Numbered from the stretch's first letter, positions 44,883 through 51,740 are shown. The stretch: 64,000 nt of DNA from Kutzneria sp. CA-103260 (GCF_018263855.1 NZ_CP073318.1:9052001-9116000); one strand, 5' to 3'. A program made the numbers and translations. Notes: generated by a model from the letters alone, not told the origin.

Positions 44883-44912
44883 ACAGTAAAGTGGCCTAGA
44901 CCACTGCGTCAA
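44883..44912 (-). promoter_or_regulatory. Chitinase promoter with dre (DasR) site in the spacer
   Basis: On the - strand TTGACG (44912-44907) and TACTGT (44888-44883) are 18 bp apart. The 16-bp AGTGGCCTAGACCACT (44890-44905) fills the spacer. It differs by one base from the DasR consensus AGTGGTCTAGACCACT known from Streptomyces chitinase promoters, which predicts repression by DasR relieved by glucosamine-6-phosphate. The -35 overlaps the stop of pxpC. Confidence 0.85.
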
Positions 44913-45775
44913 CGGAGCGGCTGCAGCCGAACGGGTGTTCCCGGGCGGGCCTGGGCCAGCAGGGGCAACGACTCGGCGGTCACTACGCCGATCACCGGAT
45001 AGCCGCCGGTCACCGGGTGATCGGCGAGGAACAGCACCGGCCGCCCGTTGGCCGGCACCTGGACCGATCCGGTGACCACGCCCTCACTGGGCAGCTCACG
45101 CGACTCGAAGGCGGCGGCCCGGCGCAGCGCGTCGCCGTCCAGCCGCAGCCCGACCCGGTTGCTCTGCTGGGAAACCGTCCACCGGCCGGCCGCCAGCTGC
45201 CCGGCCGGATCGTCGAACCAGTCCTCACGCGGGCCGAGCAGCACCGGCACCACCAGCTCGGCCGGGGCGACCGTCGGCGACAGCACGTCGGCGCCGACCG
45301 GCAGCCCGCACGGCTCACCGAGCGGAAGGATATCGTTGGCGCGCAACGGATCCGGCCCGATGCCGGAGAGAATGTCGGTGGCCCGGCTGGACATCTGCGG
45401 CGGCACGTCGATGCCGCCGGAAACCGCTATGTAGCAACGAAGTCCGCCGGTCGGGGCACCAAGGGTCAGGACGTCGCCGGCGCGCAGGTGCACCGGGGCA
45501 TGGGAGTCAGCGAGGTGATCGCCGACGGACACCAGGATGCTCGGCCCGGTCACCGCGACGGTGCAGGAACAGTTGGCGCGCAACTGAATCCGACCCAGCA
45601 GCGCCTCGATGCCGGCGGCCGAACCGGGATTGCCGACAAGCCGGTTGGCCAGGGTCAGCGCCGGCACGTCCAGCGCGCCCGAGGGCGGCACGCCCAGATG
45701 TGCGTGGCCGGGCCGGCCGAGGTCCTGGATCAGTGCCTGCGGGCCGGTGCGCACCACGGTCAGCGAGCGGCTCAC
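44909..45775 (-). CDS. pxpC: 5-oxoprolinase subunit PxpC (biotin-dependent carboxyltransferase-like)
   Basis: Protein of 288 residues: TVVRTGPQALIQDLGRPGHA, VPPSGALDVPALTLANRLVG and AVSGGIDVPP are signatures of the KipA/AHS2 family. With PxpA and PxpB it hydrolyses 5-oxoproline to glutamate. GTG 45775 overlaps the pxpB stop (GTGA). pxpA (LamB/YcsF) is not adjacent or elsewhere in the window. Confidence 0.9.
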   Translation of the reverse strand: MSRSLTVVRTGPQALIQDLGRPGHAHLGVPPSGALDVPALTLANRLVGNPGSAAGIEALLGRIQLRANCSCTVAVTGPSILVSVGDHLADSHAPVHLRAGDVLTLGAPTGGLRCYIAVSGGIDVPPQMSSRATDILSGIGPDPLRANDILPLGEPCGLPVGADVLSPTVAPAELVVPVLLGPREDWFDDPAGQLAAGRWTVSQQSNRVGLRLDGDALRRAAAFESRELPSEGVVTGSVQVPANGRPVLFLADHPVTGGYPVIGVVTAESLPLLAQARPGTPVRLQPLR

Positions 45776-46383
45776 CCGGCCACCTCGAACCGAACATGAT
45801 CACCCGGGGCCAGCAGCGCCGGCTCGGAACGCTTGGCGTCGAACAGGATCGCGGTCGTACGGCCGATCAGCCGCCAGCCGCCCGGCGAGGACGTCGGGTA
45901 CGCGCCGGTGAATTCCCCAGCGATGCCAACCGATCCGGCCGGCACCTTGGTCCGCGGGTTGTCCAACCTGGCCTGCCGCAACGGTTCCGGCAGCCCGACC
46001 AGGTAGCCGAAGCCCGGCGCGAAGCCGCAGAACGCCACCGTGTACTCCGCGCCGCAGTGCAGCGCGACGACCTCGTCGACACTCAACCCGGCGGTCTCCG
46101 CGACCAGCGGCAGGTCCGGACCGTCGTACAAGATCGGCAGCCGGACCTGGCGCGGCGTGCGGTCCGGCGGATGCGACAGGTCGGCTGCCTCTATGACGGC
46201 CCGCGCCTTGGCCAAGCCGTCCGAACCAGGCCGCACCTCGACCAGCACGGTGGTGGCCGCCGGCACGAGCTCGACGACCTCAGGCAGGTCGGCGACCAGC
46301 AGCGCGCCGTGCAGCGCCTCCACCTCGGCCAGCGAGTCCAGCTCGACCAGCATCGCGTGCCGGCCACACCGCCGCAGCCGCAC
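45772..46383 (-). CDS. pxpB: 5-oxoprolinase subunit PxpB (KipI family)
   Basis: Protein of 203 residues with the KipI/AHS1 fold: VALHCGAEYTVAFCGFAPGF, YLVGLPEPL and PAGSVGIAGEFTGAYP. GTG 46383 lies 3 bp after the FABP stop, so it is read from the same message as the FABP and the small membrane peptide. Confidence 0.9.
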   Translation of the reverse strand: MRLRRCGRHAMLVELDSLAEVEALHGALLVADLPEVVELVPAATTVLVEVRPGSDGLAKARAVIEAADLSHPPDRTPRQVRLPILYDGPDLPLVAETAGLSVDEVVALHCGAEYTVAFCGFAPGFGYLVGLPEPLRQARLDNPRTKVPAGSVGIAGEFTGAYPTSSPGGWRLIGRTTAILFDAKRSEPALLAPGDHVRFEVAG

Positions 46384-46386
46384 GTG

Positions 46387-47016
46387 TCAGCCGACGACGC
46401 GTTCGAGCTGGGCCGAGACGTGCGGCTGGAGCGGCTCGCCGACCATCGCCCGCTCCTCCACGTAGGCCAGGTCGCCGTTGTTGACCAGCCCGTACAGGCG
46501 CTTGGCCGCGGTGACCTCCTTGGCCGTGGAGGTGCGCATCACGATGTCGGTGGCCAGCTCCCACGAGGTCTGCGACAGCGGCGTGCCGTAGTAGATCTCC
46601 ACGACCCCGGTTGCGTGCGTGAGCAGCACCTCGATGGTGTCGTCGGCCTGTGGCCGCCAGAAGCCCGACTCGCGAGCCGCTGGCCGGATCACCTTGCCGT
46701 GCTCGTCCAGCAGCCAGGACCGGGCCTCGTAGGTGAGGAACGGCCGGCCGTCGTGGGCGAAGGTGATCTGCTGGCCGAAGCGGAACGGGCCCTCGATCGT
46801 CGGGTAGACGATCTGGCCCTCGCCGCGCCACACGCCGACCAGCGGCAGCAGCGCCAGGCAGGCGTCGTTGAGGTTCGGGCCCAGCCGCAGATTGGCGGTG
46901 TCGCCCGGGATCGGCAGGTCGTCGAACTGCGGCAGGTTGCGGTCGCGCGTCGACTCCGCGCGCTGCTCGGCGGCGCGGACCGCGGCGTCACCGCTGCCGA
47001 ACTCAGGCTTCGTCAT
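46387..47016 (-). CDS. FABP-like heme-binding beta-barrel protein (nitrobindin type)
   Basis: Beta-barrel of 209 residues with the GxWxGxG nitrobindin signature GVWRGEGQ followed by FRFGQQITF and ARESGFWRP. Mycobacterial homologues (Rv0813c, Rv2717c) bind ferric heme or fatty-acid-like ligands. ATG 47016 is secure. It is the second gene of a compact operon and stands 3 bp after a 32-residue membrane peptide gene. Confidence 0.9.
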   Translation of the reverse strand: MTKPEFGSGDAAVRAAEQRAESTRDRNLPQFDDLPIPGDTANLRLGPNLNDACLALLPLVGVWRGEGQIVYPTIEGPFRFGQQITFAHDGRPFLTYEARSWLLDEHGKVIRPAARESGFWRPQADDTIEVLLTHATGVVEIYYGTPLSQTSWELATDIVMRTSTAKEVTAAKRLYGLVNNGDLAYVEERAMVGEPLQPHVSAQLERVVG

Positions 47017-47019
47017 GAC

Positions 47020-47118
47020 TCAGCGGTGGTCCTGCAGCAGGCGGTACACCACGTACACCGAGAACCAGGCGATGGCCACGCAGACCAGCACCATCAGGAG
47101 GGTGAAGAAGAGTTCCAC
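47020..47118 (-). CDS. 32-residue single-span membrane peptide
   Basis: GTG 47118 opens a frame for a 32-residue product: VELFFTLLMVLVCVAIA forms one hydrophobic helix, then WFSVYVVYRLLQDHR ends in a basic tail. The stop lies 3 bp before the FABP start, so the two are coupled. A -10-like TATTCT ends 6 bp before the GTG with no ribosome site, which suggests a leaderless message. Function unknown; perhaps a membrane anchor partner for the FABP. Confidence 0.65.
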   Translation of the reverse strand: MELFFTLLMVLVCVAIAWFSVYVVYRLLQDHR

Positions 47119-47124
47119 CGGGTC

Positions 47125-47130
47125 AGAATA
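47125..47130 (-). promoter_or_regulatory. -10 element for a leaderless operon start
   Basis: TATTCT on the - strand (47130-47125) lies 6 bp from GTG 47118, the spacing expected when transcription begins at the start codon. It sits between the terminator at 47135-47170 and the small ORF, where a promoter for the FABP-pxp operon is needed. Confidence 0.5.
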
Positions 47131-47134
47131 CGGC

Positions 47135-47170
47135 GAGAGGCCCCAGCCAGCAGAGGCTGGGGCCCCTCTC
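47135..47170. terminator. Terminator of the sulfur operon
   Basis: CCCCAGCC (47141-47148) pairs with GGCTGGGG (47155-47162), and flanking GAGAGG (47135-47140) with CCTCTC (47165-47170), around the loop AGCAGA. It lies 11 bp after the sseC stop. Confidence 0.8.
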
Positions 47171-47180
47171 ACGCCGTGTT

Positions 47181-47492
47181 TCAGGCCACCGCGACCTGGA
47201 GCTGGTGCAGCCCCGGACCGTCGGCGGTCACCTGGGCCTCGCCGGTGCCGCTGCGGTGCAGCGCGCGCACCGTCCAGGCGCCCGGCGCCGCGAAGAAGCG
47301 GAAGTCACCCTGCTCGGAGGAGACGACCTCGGCGGTGAACTCGCCGGTCGAGTCCAACAGCCGCACGAACGCCCCGCCGACCGGCTGGCCGCCCGCGGAG
47401 ACCGTGCCGGACAGCACGACCTCCTTGCCCGGGTCGATGTTGGCCGGCAGCGCCGCGCCCTGCTCCGGAGCCCCACACCCTGCTGCGGTCAT
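47181..47492 (-). CDS. sseC: SseC (DUF1416) sulfur-metabolism protein
   Basis: Protein of 103 residues with a transthyretin-like beta fold: PGKEVVLSGTVSAGGQPVGG, AFVRLLDSTGEFTAEVV and GDFRFFAAPGAWTVRAL match mycobacterial SseC nearly block for block. It always accompanies the CysA-type sulfurtransferase; its role is not defined. ATG 47492 lies 2 bp after the sulfurtransferase stop. Confidence 0.93.
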   Translation of the reverse strand: MTAAGCGAPEQGAALPANIDPGKEVVLSGTVSAGGQPVGGAFVRLLDSTGEFTAEVVSSEQGDFRFFAAPGAWTVRALHRSGTGEAQVTADGPGLHQLQVAVA

Positions 47493-47494
47493 GG

Positions 47495-48337
47495 TCAGTC
47501 CTTTCCAGTGCCGAGCTCGACCGGCACGCCGACCAGCGAGCCGTATTCGGTCCAGGAGCCGTCGTAGTTCTTCACGTCCGCGTGGCCGAGCAGCTCGCGC
47601 AGCACGAACCAGGTGTGCGAGGAGCGCTCGCCGATGCGGCAGTAGGCGATGGTGGCCTTGGAGCCGTCCAGGCCGGCCTCGCCGTAGATCTCGCGCAGCT
47701 CGTCGTCGGAGCGGAAGGTGCCGTCCTCGTTCGCGGCCTTGCTCCACGGCACGTTGATCGCGCTCGGGATGTGGCCGGCCCGCTGGGCCTGCTCCTGCGG
47801 GAGGTGGGCCGGCGCGAGCAGCTTGCCGCTGAACTCGTCGGGCGAGCGCACGTCGACCAGGTTCTTGGTGCTGATCGCGGCCACGGCCTCGTCACGGAAG
47901 GCCCGCAGCGACAGGTCCTGCTCCTGGGCCTTGTAGTCGGTGGCCGGGCGGCTCACCTCGTCCTTGACCAGCGGGCGGCCGTCCAGCTCCCACTTCTTGC
48001 GGCCGCCGTCGAGCAGCTGCACCTTGTCGTGGCCGTACAGCTTGAAGTACCAGTACGCGTAGGCGGCGAACCAGTTGTTGTTGCCGCCGTAGAGCACGAC
48101 CTGGCTGTCGTTGCCGATGCCCTTGGCCGACAGCAGCTTCTCGAAGCCCTCCCGGTCCACGAAGTCCCGGCGCACCGGGTCCTGCAGGTCGGTCTTCCAG
48201 TCGACCTTGACGGCGCCGGGGATGTGGCCGCCGTCGTAGGCGCTGGTGTCCTCGTCCACCTCCACGAACACCACGCCCGGGGTCTCGAGGTTGTCCTCGG
48301 CCCACTGCGCCGAGACCAGCACGTTCTCGCGACTCAT
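47495..48337 (-). CDS. Thiosulfate sulfurtransferase (rhodanese, CysA type)
   Basis: Two-domain rhodanese of 280 residues. The inactive N-terminal domain starts SRENVLVSAQWAEDNLE. The C-terminal domain holds the catalytic Cys in TIAYCRIGERSSHTWFVL. In M. tuberculosis the homologues are CysA2/CysA3. ATG 48337 follows AAGGAGCCGATCG. Middle gene of the operon DUF4395-sulfurtransferase-sseC. Confidence 0.93.
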   Translation of the reverse strand: MSRENVLVSAQWAEDNLETPGVVFVEVDEDTSAYDGGHIPGAVKVDWKTDLQDPVRRDFVDREGFEKLLSAKGIGNDSQVVLYGGNNNWFAAYAYWYFKLYGHDKVQLLDGGRKKWELDGRPLVKDEVSRPATDYKAQEQDLSLRAFRDEAVAAISTKNLVDVRSPDEFSGKLLAPAHLPQEQAQRAGHIPSAINVPWSKAANEDGTFRSDDELREIYGEAGLDGSKATIAYCRIGERSSHTWFVLRELLGHADVKNYDGSWTEYGSLVGVPVELGTGKD

Positions 48338-48373
48338 CGATCGGCTCCTTCGCCGGGTTGGGGTTTGACTGAC

Positions 48374-48802
48374 TTACTTGCCGGTGGCCGGCGCGAACCG
48401 GCGGATGACCAGGTACATCTCGCAGCCGAGGCAGAAGGCGAAGGCGGCGTTGAGGAACGCGGCGACCAGGGCCAGCGCGGTCGCCACGGTGCCCAGGACG
48501 GTCAGGCCGGACAGGTATCCGAGCGTGCCGACCAGGGCGAAGACGAAGCCGACGGTTTGCGCGAACTGCGGCGGGGCCGCGTCCTCGCGCTCGTCGGTGG
48601 GACCCAGCCGTGGCGCGACGAAACGTCGGTAGAGCAGGCCGTACGGGGCGTGCTGGAGCCCGAGGAAGCCGCCGATGGCGAAGACGATGGTCTGCAGCGC
48701 GAGCAGCGGCCACCAACCGGTGGCCAGCACGACCGCGAGCACGACCGTCGTGATCCAGGCGCCGAAGCGCGGACCTCGGGGATCGATCTGGGGTGCGGAC
48801 AT
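48374..48802 (-). CDS. DUF4395 membrane protein
   Basis: Membrane protein of 142 residues with about four hydrophobic spans (ITTVVLAVVLATGWWPLLAL is the first) and a late CLGCEMY motif whose Cys pair may carry persulfide or a disulfide. The family is frequent beside sulfurtransferase and thioredoxin genes. ATG 48802 follows AGGAGG. First structural gene behind the leader peptide. Confidence 0.9.
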   Translation of the reverse strand: MSAPQIDPRGPRFGAWITTVVLAVVLATGWWPLLALQTIVFAIGGFLGLQHAPYGLLYRRFVAPRLGPTDEREDAAPPQFAQTVGFVFALVGTLGYLSGLTVLGTVATALALVAAFLNAAFAFCLGCEMYLVIRRFAPATGK

Positions 48803-48850
48803 GGAAAGACCTCCTGACCTGGGGGACCTGCGGACACGACGGGTCCAGCG

Positions 48851-48879
48851 GGACGTCAGGCGTCGGGCCTGGGACGTCC
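48851..48879 (-). promoter_or_regulatory. Hairpin between leader peptide and DUF4395 gene (possible attenuator)
   Basis: GGACGTC (48851-48857) pairs with GACGTCC (48873-48879), extended inside by AGGC/GCCT. It starts 3 bases after the leader-peptide stop on the - strand, so a ribosome stalled at the two Cys codons would affect its folding. No U-run is present, so control of translation of the AGGAGG site is as likely as termination. Confidence 0.5.
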
Positions 48880-48881
48880 GG

Positions 48882-48956
48882 TCAGAAAGTCCGACACAGG
48901 CTGCTGCGCACGCGGCAGAGATCCACCGCGCGTCGCTTCGTCAGCAGCTGGGCCAT
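48882..48956 (-). CDS. Cysteine-rich leader peptide (24 aa)
   Basis: ATG 48956 encodes a 24-residue peptide that begins MAQLLTKRRAVDLC and ends SSLCRTF. It matches the 'putative leader peptide' type found before sulfur-assimilation genes in actinobacteria (RRAVDLCR...LCR near the end). Two Cys codons (TGC, TGT) allow sensing of charged tRNA-Cys. A -10-like TACTCT ends 7 bp before the ATG and there is no ribosome site, so the message is probably leaderless. It precedes DUF4395-sulfurtransferase-sseC. Confidence 0.8.
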   Translation of the reverse strand: MAQLLTKRRAVDLCRVRSSLCRTF

Positions 48957-48963
48957 ACGGCGG

Positions 48964-48969
48964 AGAGTA
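48964..48969 (-). promoter_or_regulatory. -10 element of the sulfur operon leader
   Basis: TACTCT on the - strand with 7 bp to ATG 48956, the spacing of leaderless actinobacterial promoters. No convincing -35 is visible. Confidence 0.5.
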
Positions 48970-49016
48970 CCCGCCGATCCCTGCTCGTGGGAGGGTCGTC
49001 CACCAGATGGAACAGT

Positions 49017-49174
49017 GTTCTTGGCGCCGCCTTCGGCGTCGCGGCTCGGCCCCCCGGGTAGCCGGTGTCTCGCCCTTGCCGGATTTAGCCCGCCGCATCC
49101 GGCTCGGATGCGGTGCGCGTCGGGTGGCGGCGGGCGAAATCCGGCAACCGTGCGAAACACCGGCGGGGCCTCGC
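49017..49174 (+). repeat. Structured intergenic repeat, copy 2
   Basis: Second copy of the element at 37955-38107, same orientation. Hairpin 1 pairs 49024-49031 with 49035-49042 around the same TTC loop, though stem bases differ from copy 1. The long stem pairs 49061-49100 with 49122-49164, opening with GCCGGTGT/ACACCGGC. It lies between the sulfur-operon promoter and the toxin-immunity island in an otherwise gene-free 349-bp stretch (48957-49305). Confidence 0.85.
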
Positions 49175-49212
49175 GCTCTCTGGTGCTGGCGTCCGGGCCA
49201 GCTGATGGTGGC

Positions 49213-49274
49213 GTCAGGCCAGGTGCGGGCGCAGGGCCTCGACCAGGACGTCCCGCTTGGGCACGCCGCCGACC
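49213..49274 (-). repeat. Duplicated 3' end of thiX (62-bp direct repeat, left copy)
   Basis: Matches 50285-50346, the last 19 codons and stop of thiX, at 58 of 62 bases. Read on the - strand it would still encode VGGVPKRDVLVEALRPHLA plus stop, but no gene body precedes it. Similarity ends sharply beyond 49274. Together the two copies flank the toxin fragment and immunity gene. Confidence 0.85.
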
Positions 49275-49305
49275 TGCTGGTCATGCCTGCCGATACGGTC
49301 ACCCT

Positions 49306-49783
49306 GTGCTACCGACTTCAGGGCCCGAAAGGCCGCCATGGTCACGTGACGCTGCCTGGGCCGCAGAGGTCGGCAAGCACATCGACCCGGACGCCACTGA
49401 CCCGCGCACTCACGTCACCACCGGAGTTTTGGTGGACGACGACGGCCACCGGTTCGACGAGCCACTGGTCAGCGGCGAAAACAGCGAGTGGTTTGTCAAA
49501 GCCGACACCTACCTGCGTGAACACCTGCAGGCGCCGGCTGTGCGCAACCCTCGGCTGGCGGCTGTGCCCTCTGCCAGCCATGTTGAGGTCCATGCGGCGA
49601 TGATCATGCGCGAGCGCGGCCTCACCCATGCCACCCTCGTGATCAATAACGACAGGATCTGCCGCGGGGTCCTCGGCTGCCCCCCGCGCGGTGGCCGCTG
49701 TCTTGCCCGAAGGTTGCTCACTCACCGTATGGACGCGGGGTGCCAAGGTACCCTCAGAGCTCGAAGGGAGGCAGCGAGCATGA
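49306..49783 (+). pseudogene. Orphan DddA-type (SCP1.201-like) deaminase toxin domain, frameshifted
   Basis: The first frame reads AAWAAEVGKHIDP, TTGVLVDDDGHRF, then the deaminase motif SHVEVHAAMIMRERG (His and Glu of the zinc site) and LVINNDRICRGVLGC (the Cys pair). At a run of six C (49680-49685) the frame breaks; reading on one base later gives AVAAVLPEGCSLTVW and RGAKVPSELEGRQ, the normal end of the family, stopping at TGA 49781-49783, which overlaps the immunity ATG. With five C the protein would be whole. No N-terminal delivery domain is present; GTG 49306 is only a possible start. Family members deaminate cytosine in double-stranded DNA or single strands. Confidence 0.75.
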
Positions 49784-50262
49784 TTCTCAGCGCGGTGCAC
49801 GATGGCCAGTGGAAGCACGCCAGCACGCCTGACGAGATTGAGTCGCTCCTGCACGAACTGGTCTACCGGGCCGACCCGCGCCATCCGAGCGACGTGGTGC
49901 TCGCGGACACGCCCTTTGACGACGCTTCCGTGGATTACCCGGCTCAGCTGTTCCGGGTGAGTGCCAACCCGGAGGCCGGGATGGCGGCGCTGCTGTGGTT
50001 CCTCAACTCAGCCGATGCCGAGCTGTGGGTGTCCTACAACCCGCAGCCACCGCTGGAGGACCCGTGGCTGGCCAGCGACGTTGACACCGCCCGTTACCAC
50101 GATCGTTTCACTGCGATTCCGCTGAGCCAGGCGCATACCGCGCTGAAGCAGTTCGTGACCAGTGGCGGGCAACGACCGGCGAACGTCCAGTGGGTGACAG
50201 GCGACTACTACGGCCGCATCACTCAGGCCTTGACTCCGGCCTCGCCGGTGCACGCCGCCTGA
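49780..50262 (+). CDS. Imm1-family immunity protein
   Basis: Cytosolic protein of 160 residues from ATG 49780 (MILSAVHDGQWKHASTPDEI), with AGMAALLWFLNSADAELWVS and a late HTALKQFVTSGGQRP block as in Imm1 proteins that neutralise deaminase toxins. It overlaps the toxin stop by 3 bp (ATGA), the usual toxin-immunity coupling. A purine-rich GAAGGGAGG site precedes it. It ends 23 bp before the convergent thiX stop. Confidence 0.8.
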   Translation: MILSAVHDGQWKHASTPDEIESLLHELVYRADPRHPSDVVLADTPFDDASVDYPAQLFRVSANPEAGMAALLWFLNSADAELWVSYNPQPPLEDPWLASDVDTARYHDRFTAIPLSQAHTALKQFVTSGGQRPANVQWVTGDYYGRITQALTPASPVHAA

Positions 50263-50284
50263 GTCTGGAGCGCGACTGGCCTGA

Positions 50285-50346
50285 GTCAGGCCAGGTGGGG
50301 GCGGAGAGCCTCGGCCAGGACGTCCCGCTTGGGCACGCCGCCGACC
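50285..50346 (-). repeat. 62-bp direct repeat, right copy (3' end of thiX)
   Basis: The intact source of the repeat at 49213-49274: the last codons and stop of thiX plus one base beyond the stop. Repeat-to-repeat distance is 1072 bp. Confidence 0.85.
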
Positions 50347-50699
50347 CGCAGCAGCTCGGCGCCGTCCGGGGTGAAGGCCACGGTGGTCGGGGTGCGCAGC
50401 ACCTTCAGCGAGGTGGCGACCTCGGGCAGGTCGGTGAGGTCCAGCTCGCGGTGCTCCAGGCCGTCGGTCTTCGAGGCCAGGTCGGAGAGGAGCACCCGGG
50501 TGTGCCGGCACGGGGCGCAGAACGTGGTGGACAGCTGGACCAGCGTCACCGGGGAGGCGGGGTCGATCAGGTCCCGGACCTGCGCCGGCAGGTCGGCGAC
50601 CGGCTTGCGGTGCTGCACGCGTCCATCCCGTCCGCGGAGCAGGAAACCCAGGACGGTGGCGGCGGCCAGCACCGCGAGCAACACCCACAGCCCGGTCAT
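50286..50699 (-). CDS. thiX: Membrane-anchored thioredoxin-like protein
   Basis: Protein of 137 residues: an N-terminal membrane anchor (MTGLWVLLAVLAAATVLGFL) and an extracytoplasmic thioredoxin domain with TTFCAPCRHT (C-x2-C) and the cis-Pro in VLRTPTTVAF. It corresponds to ThiX of mycobacteria (Rv0816c). In M. tuberculosis this gene directly precedes cysA2; here the repeat and toxin island stand in between. ATG overlaps the lmeA stop. Confidence 0.9.
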   Translation of the reverse strand: MTGLWVLLAVLAAATVLGFLLRGRDGRVQHRKPVADLPAQVRDLIDPASPVTLVQLSTTFCAPCRHTRVLLSDLASKTDGLEHRELDLTDLPEVATSLKVLRTPTTVAFTPDGAELLRVGGVPKRDVLAEALRPHLA

Positions 50700-51562
50700 C
50701 CCAGTCCGCTCCTCCCGCTGCCCAGCTGCACGTTGGTGGCCTTGCCGCTCACCGAGAAGGCGTTGCTGTCCACCCCGACCTTGGTCGGCACCACCGTGAA
50801 CGGCAGCGCCTTGCCCAGGTCCAGCTCGGTGGACAGGGCGGCGAAGATCGGCTGCTGCAAGGTGTCCGGCACCTTCAACGTCGTGACCCCGTCCACCAAT
50901 TCCAGCCGGGTCGGCTGGACCTGGATCTTCGTGCCGGACAGGCCGAGCAGGCCGTAGGCGTTGATCTTCAGCGGATGGCCGGCGACGGTGATGTTGAACG
51001 ACAGCCGCACGCCGATGCTGGTGTCGGTGTAGGGGCTGGTGGTGGGGGTGGGCGTCGGCGTGGGGGTCGGGGTGTCGTAGAGCGTGTCCGGCGGGGTGGG
51101 GCCGATGGTCAGGTTGGACACCCCGAGCGCCTGGCCGACGTCGGTGGCGTTGAACGCCCGGTTCACGTCGGCGGCGCTGATCTGGACCTGGCCCTCGACC
51201 TGGCTGATCAGCACCGAGTGGGCCGAGCCGGAGACCAGCTCGGACAGCGGCACCTTCACGTCGTACAGGTGGGCCTTGACCTGGAGGTCACGCAGCGTGT
51301 CGCCGATCGGGATGCCGTTGGCCTCGATCTCGATGTCCTGGTAGTCGCCGCGGGCGGCCTGCAGCATGAACGGGAAGCCGTGGATGGTCACCGACGGGTC
51401 GTCGGTCAGCTTCAGCTCGGTGCGCATCTTCTTGGACACCTGGTACTCGCCGATCGCGGCGAAGGCGAAGTCGGCGGCCACCAGCATCGCGGCCAGCACC
51501 AGCAGCACCGCGACCAGGATCTTCCACCGTCGGCCGCGCCGCGGCCGGGTAGTGGTGGTCAT
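50696..51562 (-). CDS. lmeA: LmeA-family (DUF2993) envelope lipid-binding protein
   Basis: Exported or anchored protein of 288 residues beginning MTTTTRPRRGRRWKILVAVL. The DUF2993 domain runs from SKKMRTELKLTDDPSVTIHG, with FPFMLQAARGDYQDIEI, to the C-terminus. Mycobacterial LmeA (Rv0817c) binds phospholipid and supports mannan elongation. A Pro-Thr repeat linker (about residues 165-180) interrupts the domain. ATG 51562 is the family start; the long upstream frame is antisense to glnR. Coupled to thiX. Confidence 0.88.
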   Translation of the reverse strand: MTTTTRPRRGRRWKILVAVLLVLAAMLVAADFAFAAIGEYQVSKKMRTELKLTDDPSVTIHGFPFMLQAARGDYQDIEIEANGIPIGDTLRDLQVKAHLYDVKVPLSELVSGSAHSVLISQVEGQVQISAADVNRAFNATDVGQALGVSNLTIGPTPPDTLYDTPTPTPTPTPTTSPYTDTSIGVRLSFNITVAGHPLKINAYGLLGLSGTKIQVQPTRLELVDGVTTLKVPDTLQQPIFAALSTELDLGKALPFTVVPTKVGVDSNAFSVSGKATNVQLGSGRSGLG

Positions 51563-51740
51563 CGCCGATATCTCCCCACCTGTGTTAATTCGTGTGACGC
51601 GCGTGTTTCGGCTGCCCTCGGGGCTGGTCACGACCGGTATTGTCCCGGACATCCGCAGGCAACGGGGCCTGGCCACCGTACGCCGATTATCCCGCCCGCC
51701 GGTGGCCAGGCCGCGGCGCGCGAGAGGAGGCGGCTTGCCC

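Noticed and set aside
51030..51075. Pro-Thr codon repeat in lmeA as a phase-variable tract
   Set aside because: Unit is six bases, so slippage keeps the frame; best read as a flexible linker.
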